Below are positions 34,153-43,125 of a DNA stretch of 64,000 bases, piece after piece (positions within the stretch are counted from its first letter, which is position 1; the number at the start of each line of letters is the position of its first letter). The notes under the pieces were generated by a model. It was not told the origin of the DNA and did not search any database. It saw only the letters and a list, made by a program, of their open reading frames with translations. Position numbers and translations under genes: made by a program. Location: positions 5,002,001 to 5,066,000 of the forward strand of contig NZ_AZUI01000001.1 in the NCBI RefSeq assembly GCF_000526995.1, given 5' to 3'. Source of the DNA: Lacrimispora indolis DSM 755 (GTDB taxonomy: Bacteria > Bacillota > Clostridia > Lachnospirales > Lachnospiraceae).

Positions 34153-35247
34153 ATGGAGACTTATCCCTTATCCAGCATCTCCGTGGAGGAGGCTGCCAGG
34201 CTGCAGTTTCAAGTGATTGATTGTATCACAAAAGAATTCAGCGGCCGTGAAATTTTAAACCGGGGAGATTTAGGTGTTGTTCCGGGACTTAATAAGCCAA
34301 TCACCACAAAAAAGGCGGAGAGGGTGATTGCAGATTTATTTGATGGAGAGGCTTGTATCCTGGTGAGAGGAGCCGGAAGCGGTGCCATCCGGTTTGGGCT
34401 TCACAGCATGTTAAATCCGTGCGAAAAGATCCTGGTGCATAAGGCACCTGTTTACAACACCACCGCCACATCTTTGGAAATGCTGAATATTCCGGCCATA
34501 GAGGCTGATTTCAATGATCCGGGTGATATACGGCGGGTGATGAAAGAAAACAATGATATAAAAGGCGCCCTCATCCAATACACCCGGCAAAAGCCGGATG
34601 ACCGCTACGATCTGACCCAGGTGGTAAAGACCATTAAGGAGTGCAGCGATATTCCCATATTGACTGATGACAACTACGCTGCCATGAAAGTAAAACGGAT
34701 CGGCATCCAGTGTGGAGCTGACCTTTCCTGCTTTTCCTCATTTAAGCTGTTGGGGCCGGAGGGCGTAGGCGTTATTGTGGGGAAGGCATGTTATATTGAA
34801 AAGCTTGTGAAAGAAAGCTATTCCGGAGGCATGCAGGTTCAGGGCCATGAAGCCCTGGATGTACTCCATGGCCTTGTTTATGCGCCTGTGTCCCTGGCCA
34901 TCCAGGCCCAGGTAAATGAAGAATGTGTAAAGCGTTTGAATGCAGGTGAAATTCCTCATGTAAAACAGGCATTTCTTGCCAATGCCCAGTCAAAGGTACT
35001 GTTGGTGGAGTTTTATGAGAACATTGCTGAAAAGGTTCTTATTGAAGCCGAAAAGCTGGGGGCAGCGCCGAATCCGGTTGGTGCGGAATCAAAATATGAG
35101 CTGGTTCCTATGTTTTACAGGATATCAGGTACTTTCCGCAATGCGGATCCAGCACTGGAAAAACGCATGATCCGCATAAATCCCATGCGTTCCGGGACGG
35201 ATACCATTTTACGCATTATAAATGAAGCAATAGAAAGAGTGATATAA
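34153..35247 (+). CDS. yhfS: YhfS-like PLP-dependent fold-type I enzyme
   Basis: 364 residues, fold-type I (aminotransferase class V / SelA-like). VRGAGSGAIRFGLHS near 71-85 binds the cofactor phosphate, Asp172-Asp173 (TDDNYAA) contacts the pyridine, and Lys198 in SSFKLLGPEGVG is the Schiff-base lysine. YhfS of E. coli is uncharacterised. AAGGAGG site; its stop abuts the ATG of yhfX, suggesting coupled translation and perhaps joint action on one amino compound. Confidence 0.86.
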   Translation: METYPLSSISVEEAARLQFQVIDCITKEFSGREILNRGDLGVVPGLNKPITTKKAERVIADLFDGEACILVRGAGSGAIRFGLHSMLNPCEKILVHKAPVYNTTATSLEMLNIPAIEADFNDPGDIRRVMKENNDIKGALIQYTRQKPDDRYDLTQVVKTIKECSDIPILTDDNYAAMKVKRIGIQCGADLSCFSSFKLLGPEGVGVIVGKACYIEKLVKESYSGGMQVQGHEALDVLHGLVYAPVSLAIQAQVNEECVKRLNAGEIPHVKQAFLANAQSKVLLVEFYENIAEKVLIEAEKLGAAPNPVGAESKYELVPMFYRISGTFRNADPALEKRMIRINPMRSGTDTILRIINEAIERVI

Positions 35248-36411
35248 ATGTTTTTAGAACAGACCATAAAACGAAACCCGGAACTGATCAAAGTGGCTTT
35301 TGACCTTCATCAAAACGGCCAGATCCAGCCGGACTCTTATGTGATAGACGTAGATACCTTTCTGGAAAATGCCTCTTTTATGTTAAAAGAGGCAAAGGAA
35401 AAGGAGATCCGGCTGTTTTTTATGCTGAAGCAGGCTGGAAGAAATGCCTATCTGGCAAGAAAACTGGTAGAGCTGGGTTACGAAGGTGCCGTTGTGGTGG
35501 ATTATAAGGAAGCCAGAGTGATGATGGATCACCGGATCCCAATCGCAAATGCCGGACATCTGGTGCAGATTCCTACCGCTCAGATAGAGGCGTTGGTGGC
35601 ATACAGACCACGGATGATCACAGTTTATTCCGAGGAAAAGATCAGCCAGATCCATGAGGCGGCAAAGAAACTGGGACTTTTGCAGGAGATCGTTCTTCGT
35701 GTTTATGGCGATCAGGATACGATCTACTCTGGACAGACAGCAGGGTTCCACCTTGAAGAATTAAAAGATCTGGCAGAGCGTGTCAAAACCAGGTATCCTT
35801 GTGTAAGGATCGCAGGTGTTACGTCTTTTCCCTGTTTCTTATATGATGAAACTTCCCATGACTTAATCCCCACCAAAAATATGGAGACTGTGAATCAGGC
35901 GGCAGGGCTTTTAAAGGAGCAGGGATTGCATTTATCCATTATCAATACGCCTTCCGCTTCCTGTACCTACACGCTTAATAAGATCAGGGAGCTGGGAGGT
36001 AACTGCGCCGAGCCGGGCCATGGCCTGACAGGAACCACTCCCATGCATGCGGACCATATGCTGGCGGAAGTTCCCTGTGTCACTTATGTAAGTGAAATAT
36101 CCCACAATTTTAATGGGCAGGCTTATTGTTACGGCGGCGGCCATTACAGGCGGTCCCATGTAAAATCAGCCCTGGTTGGGACTGGTCTGGAAAATTCCAC
36201 GGCAATGGGAGTGATTCCCCCTTCCGATGACAGCATTGATTATCATTTTGGCCTGACAAAAGAAGGAAATGTAGGTAATACGGTCATTATGGCTTTCCGT
36301 TACCAGATCTTTGTTACCCGGTCAGATGTGGTGCTGGTGGAAGGGCTGAAAAAGAAAAAACCCAGAATCGTTGGAATATATGACAGCATGGGGAGAAAGA
36401 TTGAAACATAA
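35248..36411 (+). CDS. yhfX: YhfX-like PLP-dependent racemase-fold enzyme
   Basis: 387 residues of the alanine racemase-like fold-type III barrel. The PLP lysine is Lys61 (FFMLKQAGRN); PGHGLTGTTPMHAD near 255 and the C-terminal beta domain (GNVGNTVIMAFRYQIF) match the YhfX family. A racemase or decarboxylase-like reaction on an amino acid is expected, but the substrate is unknown. Begins immediately at the yhfS stop. Confidence 0.86.
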   Translation: MFLEQTIKRNPELIKVAFDLHQNGQIQPDSYVIDVDTFLENASFMLKEAKEKEIRLFFMLKQAGRNAYLARKLVELGYEGAVVVDYKEARVMMDHRIPIANAGHLVQIPTAQIEALVAYRPRMITVYSEEKISQIHEAAKKLGLLQEIVLRVYGDQDTIYSGQTAGFHLEELKDLAERVKTRYPCVRIAGVTSFPCFLYDETSHDLIPTKNMETVNQAAGLLKEQGLHLSIINTPSASCTYTLNKIRELGGNCAEPGHGLTGTTPMHADHMLAEVPCVTYVSEISHNFNGQAYCYGGGHYRRSHVKSALVGTGLENSTAMGVIPPSDDSIDYHFGLTKEGNVGNTVIMAFRYQIFVTRSDVVLVEGLKKKKPRIVGIYDSMGRKIET

Positions 36412-36448
36412 ATTTTCATACCTGTTTCATTCACTTAGGAGGCAAATT

Positions 36449-37663
36449 TTGAAAAAAAGATTGATTGTCATTGTTTTAGATGGATTCGGTATCGGAGCCA
36501 TGGAGGATGCAAGGCTGTCCAGGCCGGAGGATGAAAAAGCCAATACCCTTAGGAGCATTTTAAGGGACCACCCTGATTTAAAGCTTCCGGCACTGGAAAG
36601 GCTGGGACTTATGAATGCCTATGGGGAGGAGAGTGCCTTTATGAAATTCTCACCTGAGGCTAACTTCGGAAGCTGCGAACTCATGCATTTTGGGGCAGAC
36701 ACATTTATGGGCCATCAGGAAATTATGGGAACCCTTCCCAAAAAACCGGAAGTCCATCCCTTTCAGGAAAAAGCAGAAGAAGTAAAAGCACATCTGGAGG
36801 CAAATGGACATCAGGTACAATTCATAGAACGGCAGGGACTGCGCTATCTGCTGGTAGATCACTGCGTGACTGTAGCCGATAATCTGGAAGCTGACTTAGG
36901 GATGTGTTATAACGTAACGGCGCCCCTGGATCTGATCTCCTTTGAAGAGGAATATGCCATAGCCAGAAAGGTAAGGGAAGTGGTAACCGTAGGCCGGGTG
37001 ATCGTCTTTGGCGGAACCGGAAATACCATGGAAGACCTTTGGAATGCTGAGGAAGTAAAGCAGGGCCGTTTCATCGGCATTGCATCTGCAAAATCCAAAT
37101 CCTACGAACAAGGCTACCAGTGCAGGCATTTGGGGTATGGAGTGGATCAGAAGGTACAGGCACCTACGATTCTGACAAAAGCAGGTTTTGACTGCACTCT
37201 GATTGGAAAAGTAGCGGATATTGTATTAAACGATGGAGGTTTGAGTATTTCCTGCGTACCGACTCAGGAAGTGATGGATTTAACGCTTCGGGAAACAAAA
37301 GCCTTGAATCATGGATTTTTATGTACCAATGTGCAGGAGACAGACCTGGCCGGACATTCCCAGTCCACTACGACTTACAAAAAGATTCTGGAAATCGCAG
37401 ATCAGGGAATCACCAGACTCTTACCTGTGCTGTCTTCCCAGGACATTCTGGTAATCATGGCTGATCACGGAAATGACCCCAATATCGGTCACAGCAAGCA
37501 CACCAGGGAACGTGTCCCCCTTCTGGTTTATAAAAAAGGTATTACAGGAAGAAGTCTGGGAAGGAGAAAAACCTTGTCAGACATTGGTGCAACTGTTTGT
37601 GATTATTTTAACACAAATCCTCCGGAAAACGGCAAATCCTTTTTATCATTATTAAAAGAGTGA
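36449..37663 (+). CDS. yhfW: YhfW-like phosphopentomutase-family enzyme
   Basis: 404 residues of the alkaline phosphatase superfamily, related to phosphopentomutase (DeoB). Metal-binding signatures are VLDGFGIGAMED at 8-19, GADTFMGHQEIMGT (with the Thr that is phosphorylated in mutases) near 89-102, and DHGNDPNIGHSKHTRERVPLLVY near the end. TTG 36449 is the likely start, six bases after AGGAGG; an upstream in-frame ATG lies inside yhfX. It probably moves or removes a phosphate on the pathway intermediate. Last gene of the operon. Confidence 0.86.
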   Translation: MKKRLIVIVLDGFGIGAMEDARLSRPEDEKANTLRSILRDHPDLKLPALERLGLMNAYGEESAFMKFSPEANFGSCELMHFGADTFMGHQEIMGTLPKKPEVHPFQEKAEEVKAHLEANGHQVQFIERQGLRYLLVDHCVTVADNLEADLGMCYNVTAPLDLISFEEEYAIARKVREVVTVGRVIVFGGTGNTMEDLWNAEEVKQGRFIGIASAKSKSYEQGYQCRHLGYGVDQKVQAPTILTKAGFDCTLIGKVADIVLNDGGLSISCVPTQEVMDLTLRETKALNHGFLCTNVQETDLAGHSQSTTTYKKILEIADQGITRLLPVLSSQDILVIMADHGNDPNIGHSKHTRERVPLLVYKKGITGRSLGRRKTLSDIGATVCDYFNTNPPENGKSFLSLLKE

Positions 37664-37679
37664 AGTTTTGAAACTAAAG

Positions 37680-37755
37680 CTTATAGAATCCAGATTTGCA
37701 TCGCAGACCCTTGCGTCTGCGGCGGACAGGAAAGTTCAGAGAACTTTTCTATAAG
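37680..37755 (+). other. Three-way-junction-like intergenic RNA element
   Basis: CTTATAGAA (37680-37688) pairs with TTCTATAAG (37747-37755) and encloses two perfect hairpins: GCAGAC/GTCTGC (37703-37720) and AAAGTTC/GAACTTT (37731-37747, touching the closing stem by one base). It lies between yhfW and the terminator. Confidence 0.55.
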
Positions 37756-37757
37756 AT

Positions 37758-37803
37758 AAAAACAGGAGGGAAACAGCCTTTGCCGTTTCCTTCCTGTTTT
37801 TTT
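37758..37803. terminator. Strong bidirectional terminator between yhfW and glmS
   Basis: AACAGGAGGGAAAC (37761-37774) pairs with GTTTCCTTCCTGTT (37785-37798) over 14 positions with one G-U pair; T-run on the plus strand (37797-37803) and A-run at 37758-37762 serving glmS on the minus strand. Confidence 0.88.
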
Positions 37804-37817
37804 CTTTCCCGGCGAAA

Positions 37818-39635
37818 TTACTCAACAGTCACAGACTTAGCCAGATTCCTGGGCTGATCCACATCTAAGTTCTTTCCCACAGAAGCATAATATGCAATAA
37901 GCTGCAGGACAACCACTATGGGGAATACCGTAAACCTGTCGCCTATTTCCGGAATATTGATCTGAGCATCAGCGATCCCAGGCTCAACCTTTGATCGTTC
38001 CTTTGTCAGCAAAATCACAAATGCGCCTCTTGCCTTTACTTCCCGGATGTTGGAAATGGTTTTTGAAAAAATCTTTTCCTGGGTTGCAATGGCAATAACA
38101 GGAACCTGATCCGTAATAAGAGCAATGGTTCCGTGTTTTAATTCCCCGGCGGCATAGGCTTCCGCATGAATATAGGAAATCTCCTTTAACTTCAAGGCAC
38201 CTTCCAGAGAAAATGCGTAATCCAGTCCCCGCCCGATGAAAAAGGCATCCGGCTCATTGATCAAGTGGGTCACCAAAGCCTTTACTTCATCTCTTTTTTC
38301 AATCATGGCCTCCATGGCCGGTATGGCATCAAGGAGCTTTTTTATAAAATCCTCGGCTTCTTCATGGCTATATTTCCCTCGGACAAAGGCCATCCGGCAG
38401 CATACCATGTAAAGGGCAGCCAGCTGTACAGAATATGCCTTAGTGCTGGCAACTGCAATTTCCGGTCCTGCATGGGTGTAAAGGACATAGTCGCTTTCCC
38501 TGGCAATGGTGGAGCCTTTTACATTGACAACAGAAAGAGTGGCAGCGCCGAAGGCTTTTGCAAGCCGCAAGGCAGCCAGGGTGTCGATGGTTTCCCCTGA
38601 CTGGGATATGATGATTACCAGGGTTTTGTCATCAATAAGGGGTTCCTCATAACGGAACTCGGAAGCAATGGAAACTGTAACAGGAATCCTCAGTAACGGT
38701 TCCATAAGAGCCCTGGCCACCATCCCTGCATGCATGGCAGTTCCGCATGCCACGATGTGAACCTGGCTGCACTGTTCTAACACGGAATCCGGAATGCCGT
38801 CATCGCCAAAATCCGGAAGCCCTTTAACCAGACGGGGCAATATGGTGTTTTTAAGAGCCTCCGGCTGTTCGTGGATCTCTTTCAGCATGAAATGAGGGAA
38901 TCCGTTCTTCATGGCGGCATCCATGTTCCAGTTTACCTCCATGATCTCAGGAACTTCTTCCTGCCGTTTTAAGTTGTAAAGGTGGACCTTGTAGGAGGTA
39001 AGCTTCACAATATGATCTTCTGGAACCACAAAATACTGCCTGGTATAAGGAATGAGAGCAGTTAGATCCGATGCGACAAAAGAACCGGACCGGGTATAGG
39101 CTACTACCAGCGGGCTGACGTTTCGGATGGCATAAATCTCACCGGGATGATCCTCAAACATCACACAAAAGCTGTAAGAACCCTTTAAATAAGAAACAAA
39201 TTTTGAAATGGCTTCCACAGGATCTCCCTGGTAAATGCTTTCCAAAACCCAGGCAGCCACTTCGCTGTCGGTTTCGGAACGAAGTTTTCCTTGCAGATGA
39301 AAGTCAAGGGTCAGCTGGTGATAATTTTCTATAATGCCGTTATGAACCAGGGTGACCCGTCCGGCCTGATGGGGATGAGTATTCTGGGTTGTCACACCTC
39401 CGTGTGTTGCCCATCTGGTGTGCCCAAGCCCGCAATGGGACACTGTTGTGATTTTTTTACATTCTTCCTTTAAATTAGATACTTTTCCTGTATGTCTGAC
39501 CAGGCGTATATGGGAATTCTCCATAAAAAGGGCAACGCCTGCGCTGTCGTAACCCCGGTATTCCAGCTGGGACAATCCATCAATCAATATCTTTTTAGAG
39601 TCTAAAGGTCCGGTATATCCTATAATTCCACACAT
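37818..39635 (-). CDS. glmS: Glutamine-fructose-6-phosphate aminotransferase (isomerizing)
   Basis: Makes glucosamine 6-phosphate from fructose 6-phosphate and glutamine, the first step to UDP-GlcNAc. Cys2 (MCGIIGY) is the nucleophile of the N-terminal glutaminase domain (RGYDSAG, HTRWATHG, HNGIIENY, SETDSEV), followed by two SIS sugar-isomerase domains (CGTAMHAG, SQSGETIDT, GRGLDYAFSLEGALKLKE) and the C-terminal DQPRNLAKSVTVE. 605 residues, normal. Transcribed alone from its own promoter with a ribozyme leader. Confidence 0.97.
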   Translation of the reverse strand: MCGIIGYTGPLDSKKILIDGLSQLEYRGYDSAGVALFMENSHIRLVRHTGKVSNLKEECKKITTVSHCGLGHTRWATHGGVTTQNTHPHQAGRVTLVHNGIIENYHQLTLDFHLQGKLRSETDSEVAAWVLESIYQGDPVEAISKFVSYLKGSYSFCVMFEDHPGEIYAIRNVSPLVVAYTRSGSFVASDLTALIPYTRQYFVVPEDHIVKLTSYKVHLYNLKRQEEVPEIMEVNWNMDAAMKNGFPHFMLKEIHEQPEALKNTILPRLVKGLPDFGDDGIPDSVLEQCSQVHIVACGTAMHAGMVARALMEPLLRIPVTVSIASEFRYEEPLIDDKTLVIIISQSGETIDTLAALRLAKAFGAATLSVVNVKGSTIARESDYVLYTHAGPEIAVASTKAYSVQLAALYMVCCRMAFVRGKYSHEEAEDFIKKLLDAIPAMEAMIEKRDEVKALVTHLINEPDAFFIGRGLDYAFSLEGALKLKEISYIHAEAYAAGELKHGTIALITDQVPVIAIATQEKIFSKTISNIREVKARGAFVILLTKERSKVEPGIADAQINIPEIGDRFTVFPIVVVLQLIAYYASVGKNLDVDQPRNLAKSVTVE

Positions 39636-39683
39636 AATTTCGTAATCTCCTTATATATTCGTTTTAGTTTTGCTCTTGTCCTT

Positions 39684-39717
39684 AAAAAATGGCAGACAAA
39701 AAGTAAGCTGTCTGGCC
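39684..39717 (-). terminator. Terminator-like hairpin in the glmS leader
   Basis: On the minus strand GGCCAGACA (39717-39709) pairs with TGTCTGCC (39698-39691) with one bulged C, followed by ATTTTTT. It lies between the ribozyme and the glmS start and would end transcripts early unless it is prevented from folding. Confidence 0.5.
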
Positions 39718-39737
39718 TCAATTTTAAAAAACGGCAG

Positions 39738-39940
39738 CTTTTGTCCATTATCACATCCAATTATATCTCCGGTTCCAACGTGTTTGTTTTGCAGTTACCC
39801 GCATATTTCACGTAAGATACACGCCCGGAGGGGCATGGAAGGGCATCCGCCGAAAATTCGATAACCCTTCACCTCGTCAACCTTTGATACCATTTTTCCT
39901 AGAAAAATGTTCACGATCGTATCAACAGGTGCATGGCGCT
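39738..39940 (-). ncRNA. glmS ribozyme / glucosamine-6-phosphate riboswitch
   Basis: The minus strand carries the conserved ribozyme segments in order: AGCGCC at 39940-39935 with the cleavage site expected between A39940 and G39939, then GTTGACGAGGTG, GGTTATCGA, ATTTTCGGCGGATG and CCCTTCC, and near the 3' side GGACAAAAG. This is the self-cleaving RNA that lowers glmS expression when glucosamine 6-phosphate is high. The 3' boundary is approximate. Confidence 0.92.
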
Positions 39941-39984
39941 TAGCTTTGCTATTGATATTTATGCCTCCTTCATAAATCTAGTTT

Positions 39985-40013
39985 ATTATATCCTGTGATC
40001 GTTTGTGCGTCAA
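39985..40013 (-). promoter_or_regulatory. glmS promoter
   Basis: On the minus strand TTGACG (40013-40008), 17-base spacer, TATAAT (39990-39985). The start would be about 40 bases before the ribozyme cleavage site. Confidence 0.85.
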
Positions 40014-40021
40014 TACCATGA

Positions 40022-40074
40022 TTTACATTCATTTTACGAAAAGTTCCTTTTTCATTTTACATGGCTTCTATAAA
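40022..40074 (+). promoter_or_regulatory. Putative PHO-box promoter of the ugp operon
   Basis: TTTACA (40022), TTTACG (40033) and TTTACA (40056) are spaced 11 and 23 bases, close to multiples of one helix turn, resembling the PhoP direct repeats of Firmicutes; a weaker copy may sit near 40044. A -10 TATAAA lies at 40069-40074 and there is no good -35, as in PhoP-activated promoters. TTCATTTTAC is itself repeated at 40028 and 40051. Confidence 0.4.
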
Positions 40075-40109
40075 ATGAGATTAAGATATGCAGAAAGGAA
40101 CAAAAGTTG

Positions 40110-41210
40110 ATGGCAAGTTTGTCTTTTGTAAATGTATGTAAAACCTATAAAAATGGCCAGACCGTTGTAAAGGATTTTAATCTTGATATCAAAGACCGGG
40201 AATTTTTGATCCTGGTAGGCCCATCCGGCTGCGGAAAGTCCACAACGCTGCGTATGATAGCAGGGCTTGAAGATATTTCTTCCGGGGAATTATGGATAGA
40301 CGGTCAGCTTATGAATATGACAAGCCCTCAAAGCAGGGATTTATCCATGGTATTCCAGTCATATGCCCTTTACCCCCACTTGTCAGTTTACCAGAACATG
40401 GCCTTTGGATTACAGGTTCACAAGGTTCCAAAGGAAGAAATAGATAAAAGAGTCAGCCGTGCGGCAGAAATCCTTCATATCAGCCATTTGCTTGACCGGA
40501 AGCCTTCTGCCCTTTCAGGAGGGCAGAAGCAGCGGGTTGCCATTGGAAGCGTGATTGTCCGCCAGCCAAAAGCCTATTTGATGGATGAACCCTTATCCAA
40601 CTTAGACGCAAAGCTGCGGGCTCAGATGCGGGTGGAGCTTGCCAAAATACACAGGGAACTGGGGGCGACCATCATTTACGTCACCCATGACCAGGTAGAG
40701 GCAATGACTCTTGGCACCAGGATCGTAGTCATGAACAGCGGAGTGATCCAGCAGGCAGCATCTCCAAATGACCTTTACCAGAATCCCGTCAATAAATTTG
40801 TGGCAGGCTTTATCGGTTCCCCATCCATGAACTTCATGCCGGTCTGGGTAGCGGGTCGAGAGGGGAGGATCTGCCTGGAATTCAGTAAAAACAGGCTCTT
40901 TGTCAATGGAAACTGTGCAAAACGGCTGGTGGAAGGCGGCTATGTGGGAAGGCGTGTCTACTTAGGGATCCGGCCAGAGGATTTCCATGAATCCGGACCG
41001 GAAGAAGAGAAGCTTCTTTTAAACGTGGAAATGAAAGAGGTTCTTGGTGCTGAAGTGCTTTTTTATGGCAGGATCGGAAGGGCAGAGGTATGTACACGGT
41101 TAACCCCCAATGTTAAGGCAGAACCAGGCGGGAGTTTGCCTGTTTACGCGGATATGGACCGGATCAGGCTCTTCGATATGGATACAGAACAAAATATTTT
41201 ATACGTTTAG
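40110..41210 (+). CDS. ugpC: Glycerol-3-phosphate-type ABC transporter ATPase (UgpC/MsmK-like)
   Basis: Cytoplasmic ATPase of a carbohydrate uptake (CUT1) ABC importer. Walker A GPSGCGKST at about 37-45, signature LSGGQKQR near 134, Walker B YLMDEPLSNLD, and the H-loop VTHDQ, followed by the C-terminal OB-fold regulatory domain from about 235. Start ATG 40110 fits GAAAGGAA; a TTG at 40107 is the alternative. 366 residues. The phosphodiesterase in the same operon points to glycerophosphodiesters or glycerol 3-phosphate as substrate. Confidence 0.88.
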   Translation: MASLSFVNVCKTYKNGQTVVKDFNLDIKDREFLILVGPSGCGKSTTLRMIAGLEDISSGELWIDGQLMNMTSPQSRDLSMVFQSYALYPHLSVYQNMAFGLQVHKVPKEEIDKRVSRAAEILHISHLLDRKPSALSGGQKQRVAIGSVIVRQPKAYLMDEPLSNLDAKLRAQMRVELAKIHRELGATIIYVTHDQVEAMTLGTRIVVMNSGVIQQAASPNDLYQNPVNKFVAGFIGSPSMNFMPVWVAGREGRICLEFSKNRLFVNGNCAKRLVEGGYVGRRVYLGIRPEDFHESGPEEEKLLLNVEMKEVLGAEVLFYGRIGRAEVCTRLTPNVKAEPGGSLPVYADMDRIRLFDMDTEQNILYV

Positions 41211-41220
41211 GAGTTTTCTT

Positions 41221-42087
41221 ATGAACATAAAAACAATTGTGAAGAAAGCAGGGCCTTATGTTTATATGGTCCCGGCTATGATAATATTTGCAGTATTCCT
41301 GTTTTTCCCGTTTTTCAAGACTATATATTTAAGTCTCTACAAGACCAATAAAATGGGGCAGGCTAAGCTTTTTGTCGGTTTGTTAAACTACAAGGACCTT
41401 TTAAATTCCCGGTCTTTTTTCAACAGCCTTCTGGTTACGGCAATTTTTGTTCTTATCGTTGTGTCGGTGAGCATGCTTTTAGGGCTCATTGCCGCAGTTC
41501 TTTGCAGCAAAACCTTTCCAGGGATCCGGATATTCAGCACCGCTTACGCCCTTCCAATGGCAATTGCTTCCAGCTCTGCAGCCATGATATTTAAAATTAT
41601 GCTTCACCCTTCCATTGGTATCGTAAATAAGCTTCTGGGATTTCATATAAACTGGATCAGCGATCCCAAGTATGCCCTGGCCTGTGTGGCCCTTCTGACT
41701 GCCTGGCTGAACAGCGGAATCAACTTTCTTTATTTCAGCGCCGGGTTAAGCAACATTGATGAGACCATTTATGAAAGGGCTTCTGTGGATGGGGCAAATG
41801 GCCTTCAGAAATTTTTCCGCCTGACTCTTCCAGGCTTAAGCCCTATCATGTTTTACACCCTGGTAGTCAATATCATTCAGGCATTCCAGTCCTTTGGACA
41901 GGTTAAGGTTCTGACTCAGGGCGGACCTGGAGAATCTACAAACTTGATCGTTTATTCGATTTACCGGGATGCCTTTTTCAACTACCGTTTTGGCAGCGCA
42001 GCCGCCCAGTCCGTGTTGTTGTTCGTCATAATAATGATTCTCACCTTATGTATGTTCCATCTGGAAAAGAAGGGGGTAAGCTATTGA
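41221..42087 (+). CDS. ugpA: ABC transporter permease (UgpA-like)
   Basis: 288 residues with six membrane segments and the cytoplasmic EAA loop (YERASVDGANGLQKFFRLTLPGLSP near 180-205) that docks onto the ATPase; typical CUT1 first permease. ATG 41221 lies 7 bases after TAGGAG, and the open frame to its left is inside ugpC. Its stop overlaps the next start (TGATG). Confidence 0.88.
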   Translation: MNIKTIVKKAGPYVYMVPAMIIFAVFLFFPFFKTIYLSLYKTNKMGQAKLFVGLLNYKDLLNSRSFFNSLLVTAIFVLIVVSVSMLLGLIAAVLCSKTFPGIRIFSTAYALPMAIASSSAAMIFKIMLHPSIGIVNKLLGFHINWISDPKYALACVALLTAWLNSGINFLYFSAGLSNIDETIYERASVDGANGLQKFFRLTLPGLSPIMFYTLVVNIIQAFQSFGQVKVLTQGGPGESTNLIVYSIYRDAFFNYRFGSAAAQSVLLFVIIMILTLCMFHLEKKGVSY

Positions 42088-42995
42088 TGGAATCCGTCAT
42101 TACTGCAGCAGTCAAAGATATGGACCGGGATGAGCTGGAAAAACTGAAGCGGTCCGCCAGCCAGAAAGCCATTTTCCGCAGGAGAGCGGGAAAGCTGGCT
42201 TTGGTGATCGTAAACCTGGCTGTATCCGTTTTTATTCTGCTTCCGCTTTTGTATGCGGTCAGCATTGCACTCATGCCCTCCAGCGAGCTGTTCACAACAG
42301 AGATGAACTTAATCCCCGATCATTCAACCCTTGAGAATTTCCGTCAGGCAATGGTTAAAATCCCCTTAAACCGGTTTATCGTCAATTCCTTTTTTGTGGC
42401 AGGCTGCATTACCTTCGGGCAGATCCTGTCCTGTTCCCTGGCTGCATTTTCTTTCTCATTTCTGGATTTTAAGGGAAAAAACCTTCTGTTTATGATTGTC
42501 ATGGCCACCATGATGATCCCGGGAGAGGCCACCATCATCTCAAATTACTTAACCGTAAGCGGATTAAAATGGCTTGACAGCTATAAGGTGTTGATTATCC
42601 CTTATCTCACCTCAGCTATGGGAATTTTCCTTTTCCGTCAGTTTTATAAATCCTTTCCCATTTCCCTATTTGAATCGGCAAGGATTGACGGCTGCTCCAA
42701 CTTAAGATTCATTTACAGCATCCTGATCCCGCTTACCAAATCAGCCATCGGGGCCATGGCCGTCTATACCTTTATCAATGCCTGGAACATGTACATGTGG
42801 CCCTTGCTGGTCACCGGCTCTGACCGCATGAGAACGGTTCAGATCGGGATCGGCATGTTAGACAGCGTGGACTCTCAGTCCATATCCATGATGATCGCAG
42901 GGGTTGTCATGATCATCATTCCATCCATCTCTGTTTTCATTGCAGGGCAGAGGCAATTGATCAGGGGAATGTTCTCAGGTGCAGTCAAAGGCTGA
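42087..42995 (+). CDS. ugpE: ABC transporter permease (UgpE-like)
   Basis: 302 residues; a charged cytoplasmic N-terminus of about 35 residues precedes six membrane segments. EAA loop ESARIDGCSNLRFIYSILIPL is near 205. ATG 42087 overlaps the ugpA stop; GGGGG at 42071 is the likely binding site. Second permease of the CUT1 importer. Confidence 0.88.
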   Translation: MESVITAAVKDMDRDELEKLKRSASQKAIFRRRAGKLALVIVNLAVSVFILLPLLYAVSIALMPSSELFTTEMNLIPDHSTLENFRQAMVKIPLNRFIVNSFFVAGCITFGQILSCSLAAFSFSFLDFKGKNLLFMIVMATMMIPGEATIISNYLTVSGLKWLDSYKVLIIPYLTSAMGIFLFRQFYKSFPISLFESARIDGCSNLRFIYSILIPLTKSAIGAMAVYTFINAWNMYMWPLLVTGSDRMRTVQIGIGMLDSVDSQSISMMIAGVVMIIIPSISVFIAGQRQLIRGMFSGAVKG

Positions 42996-43125
42996 CCTGG
43001 TTCAGAGGCATGATTTTCTCGGCGGAAGAAAGTAAAGTGCGCTTAAGCTTAGAAAGTCAGCCGTTCGATGAGCCAACAGGCGAATCGGATTTCATAAAGA
43101 AAAAATAAATTTTGGAGGAAAGAAG

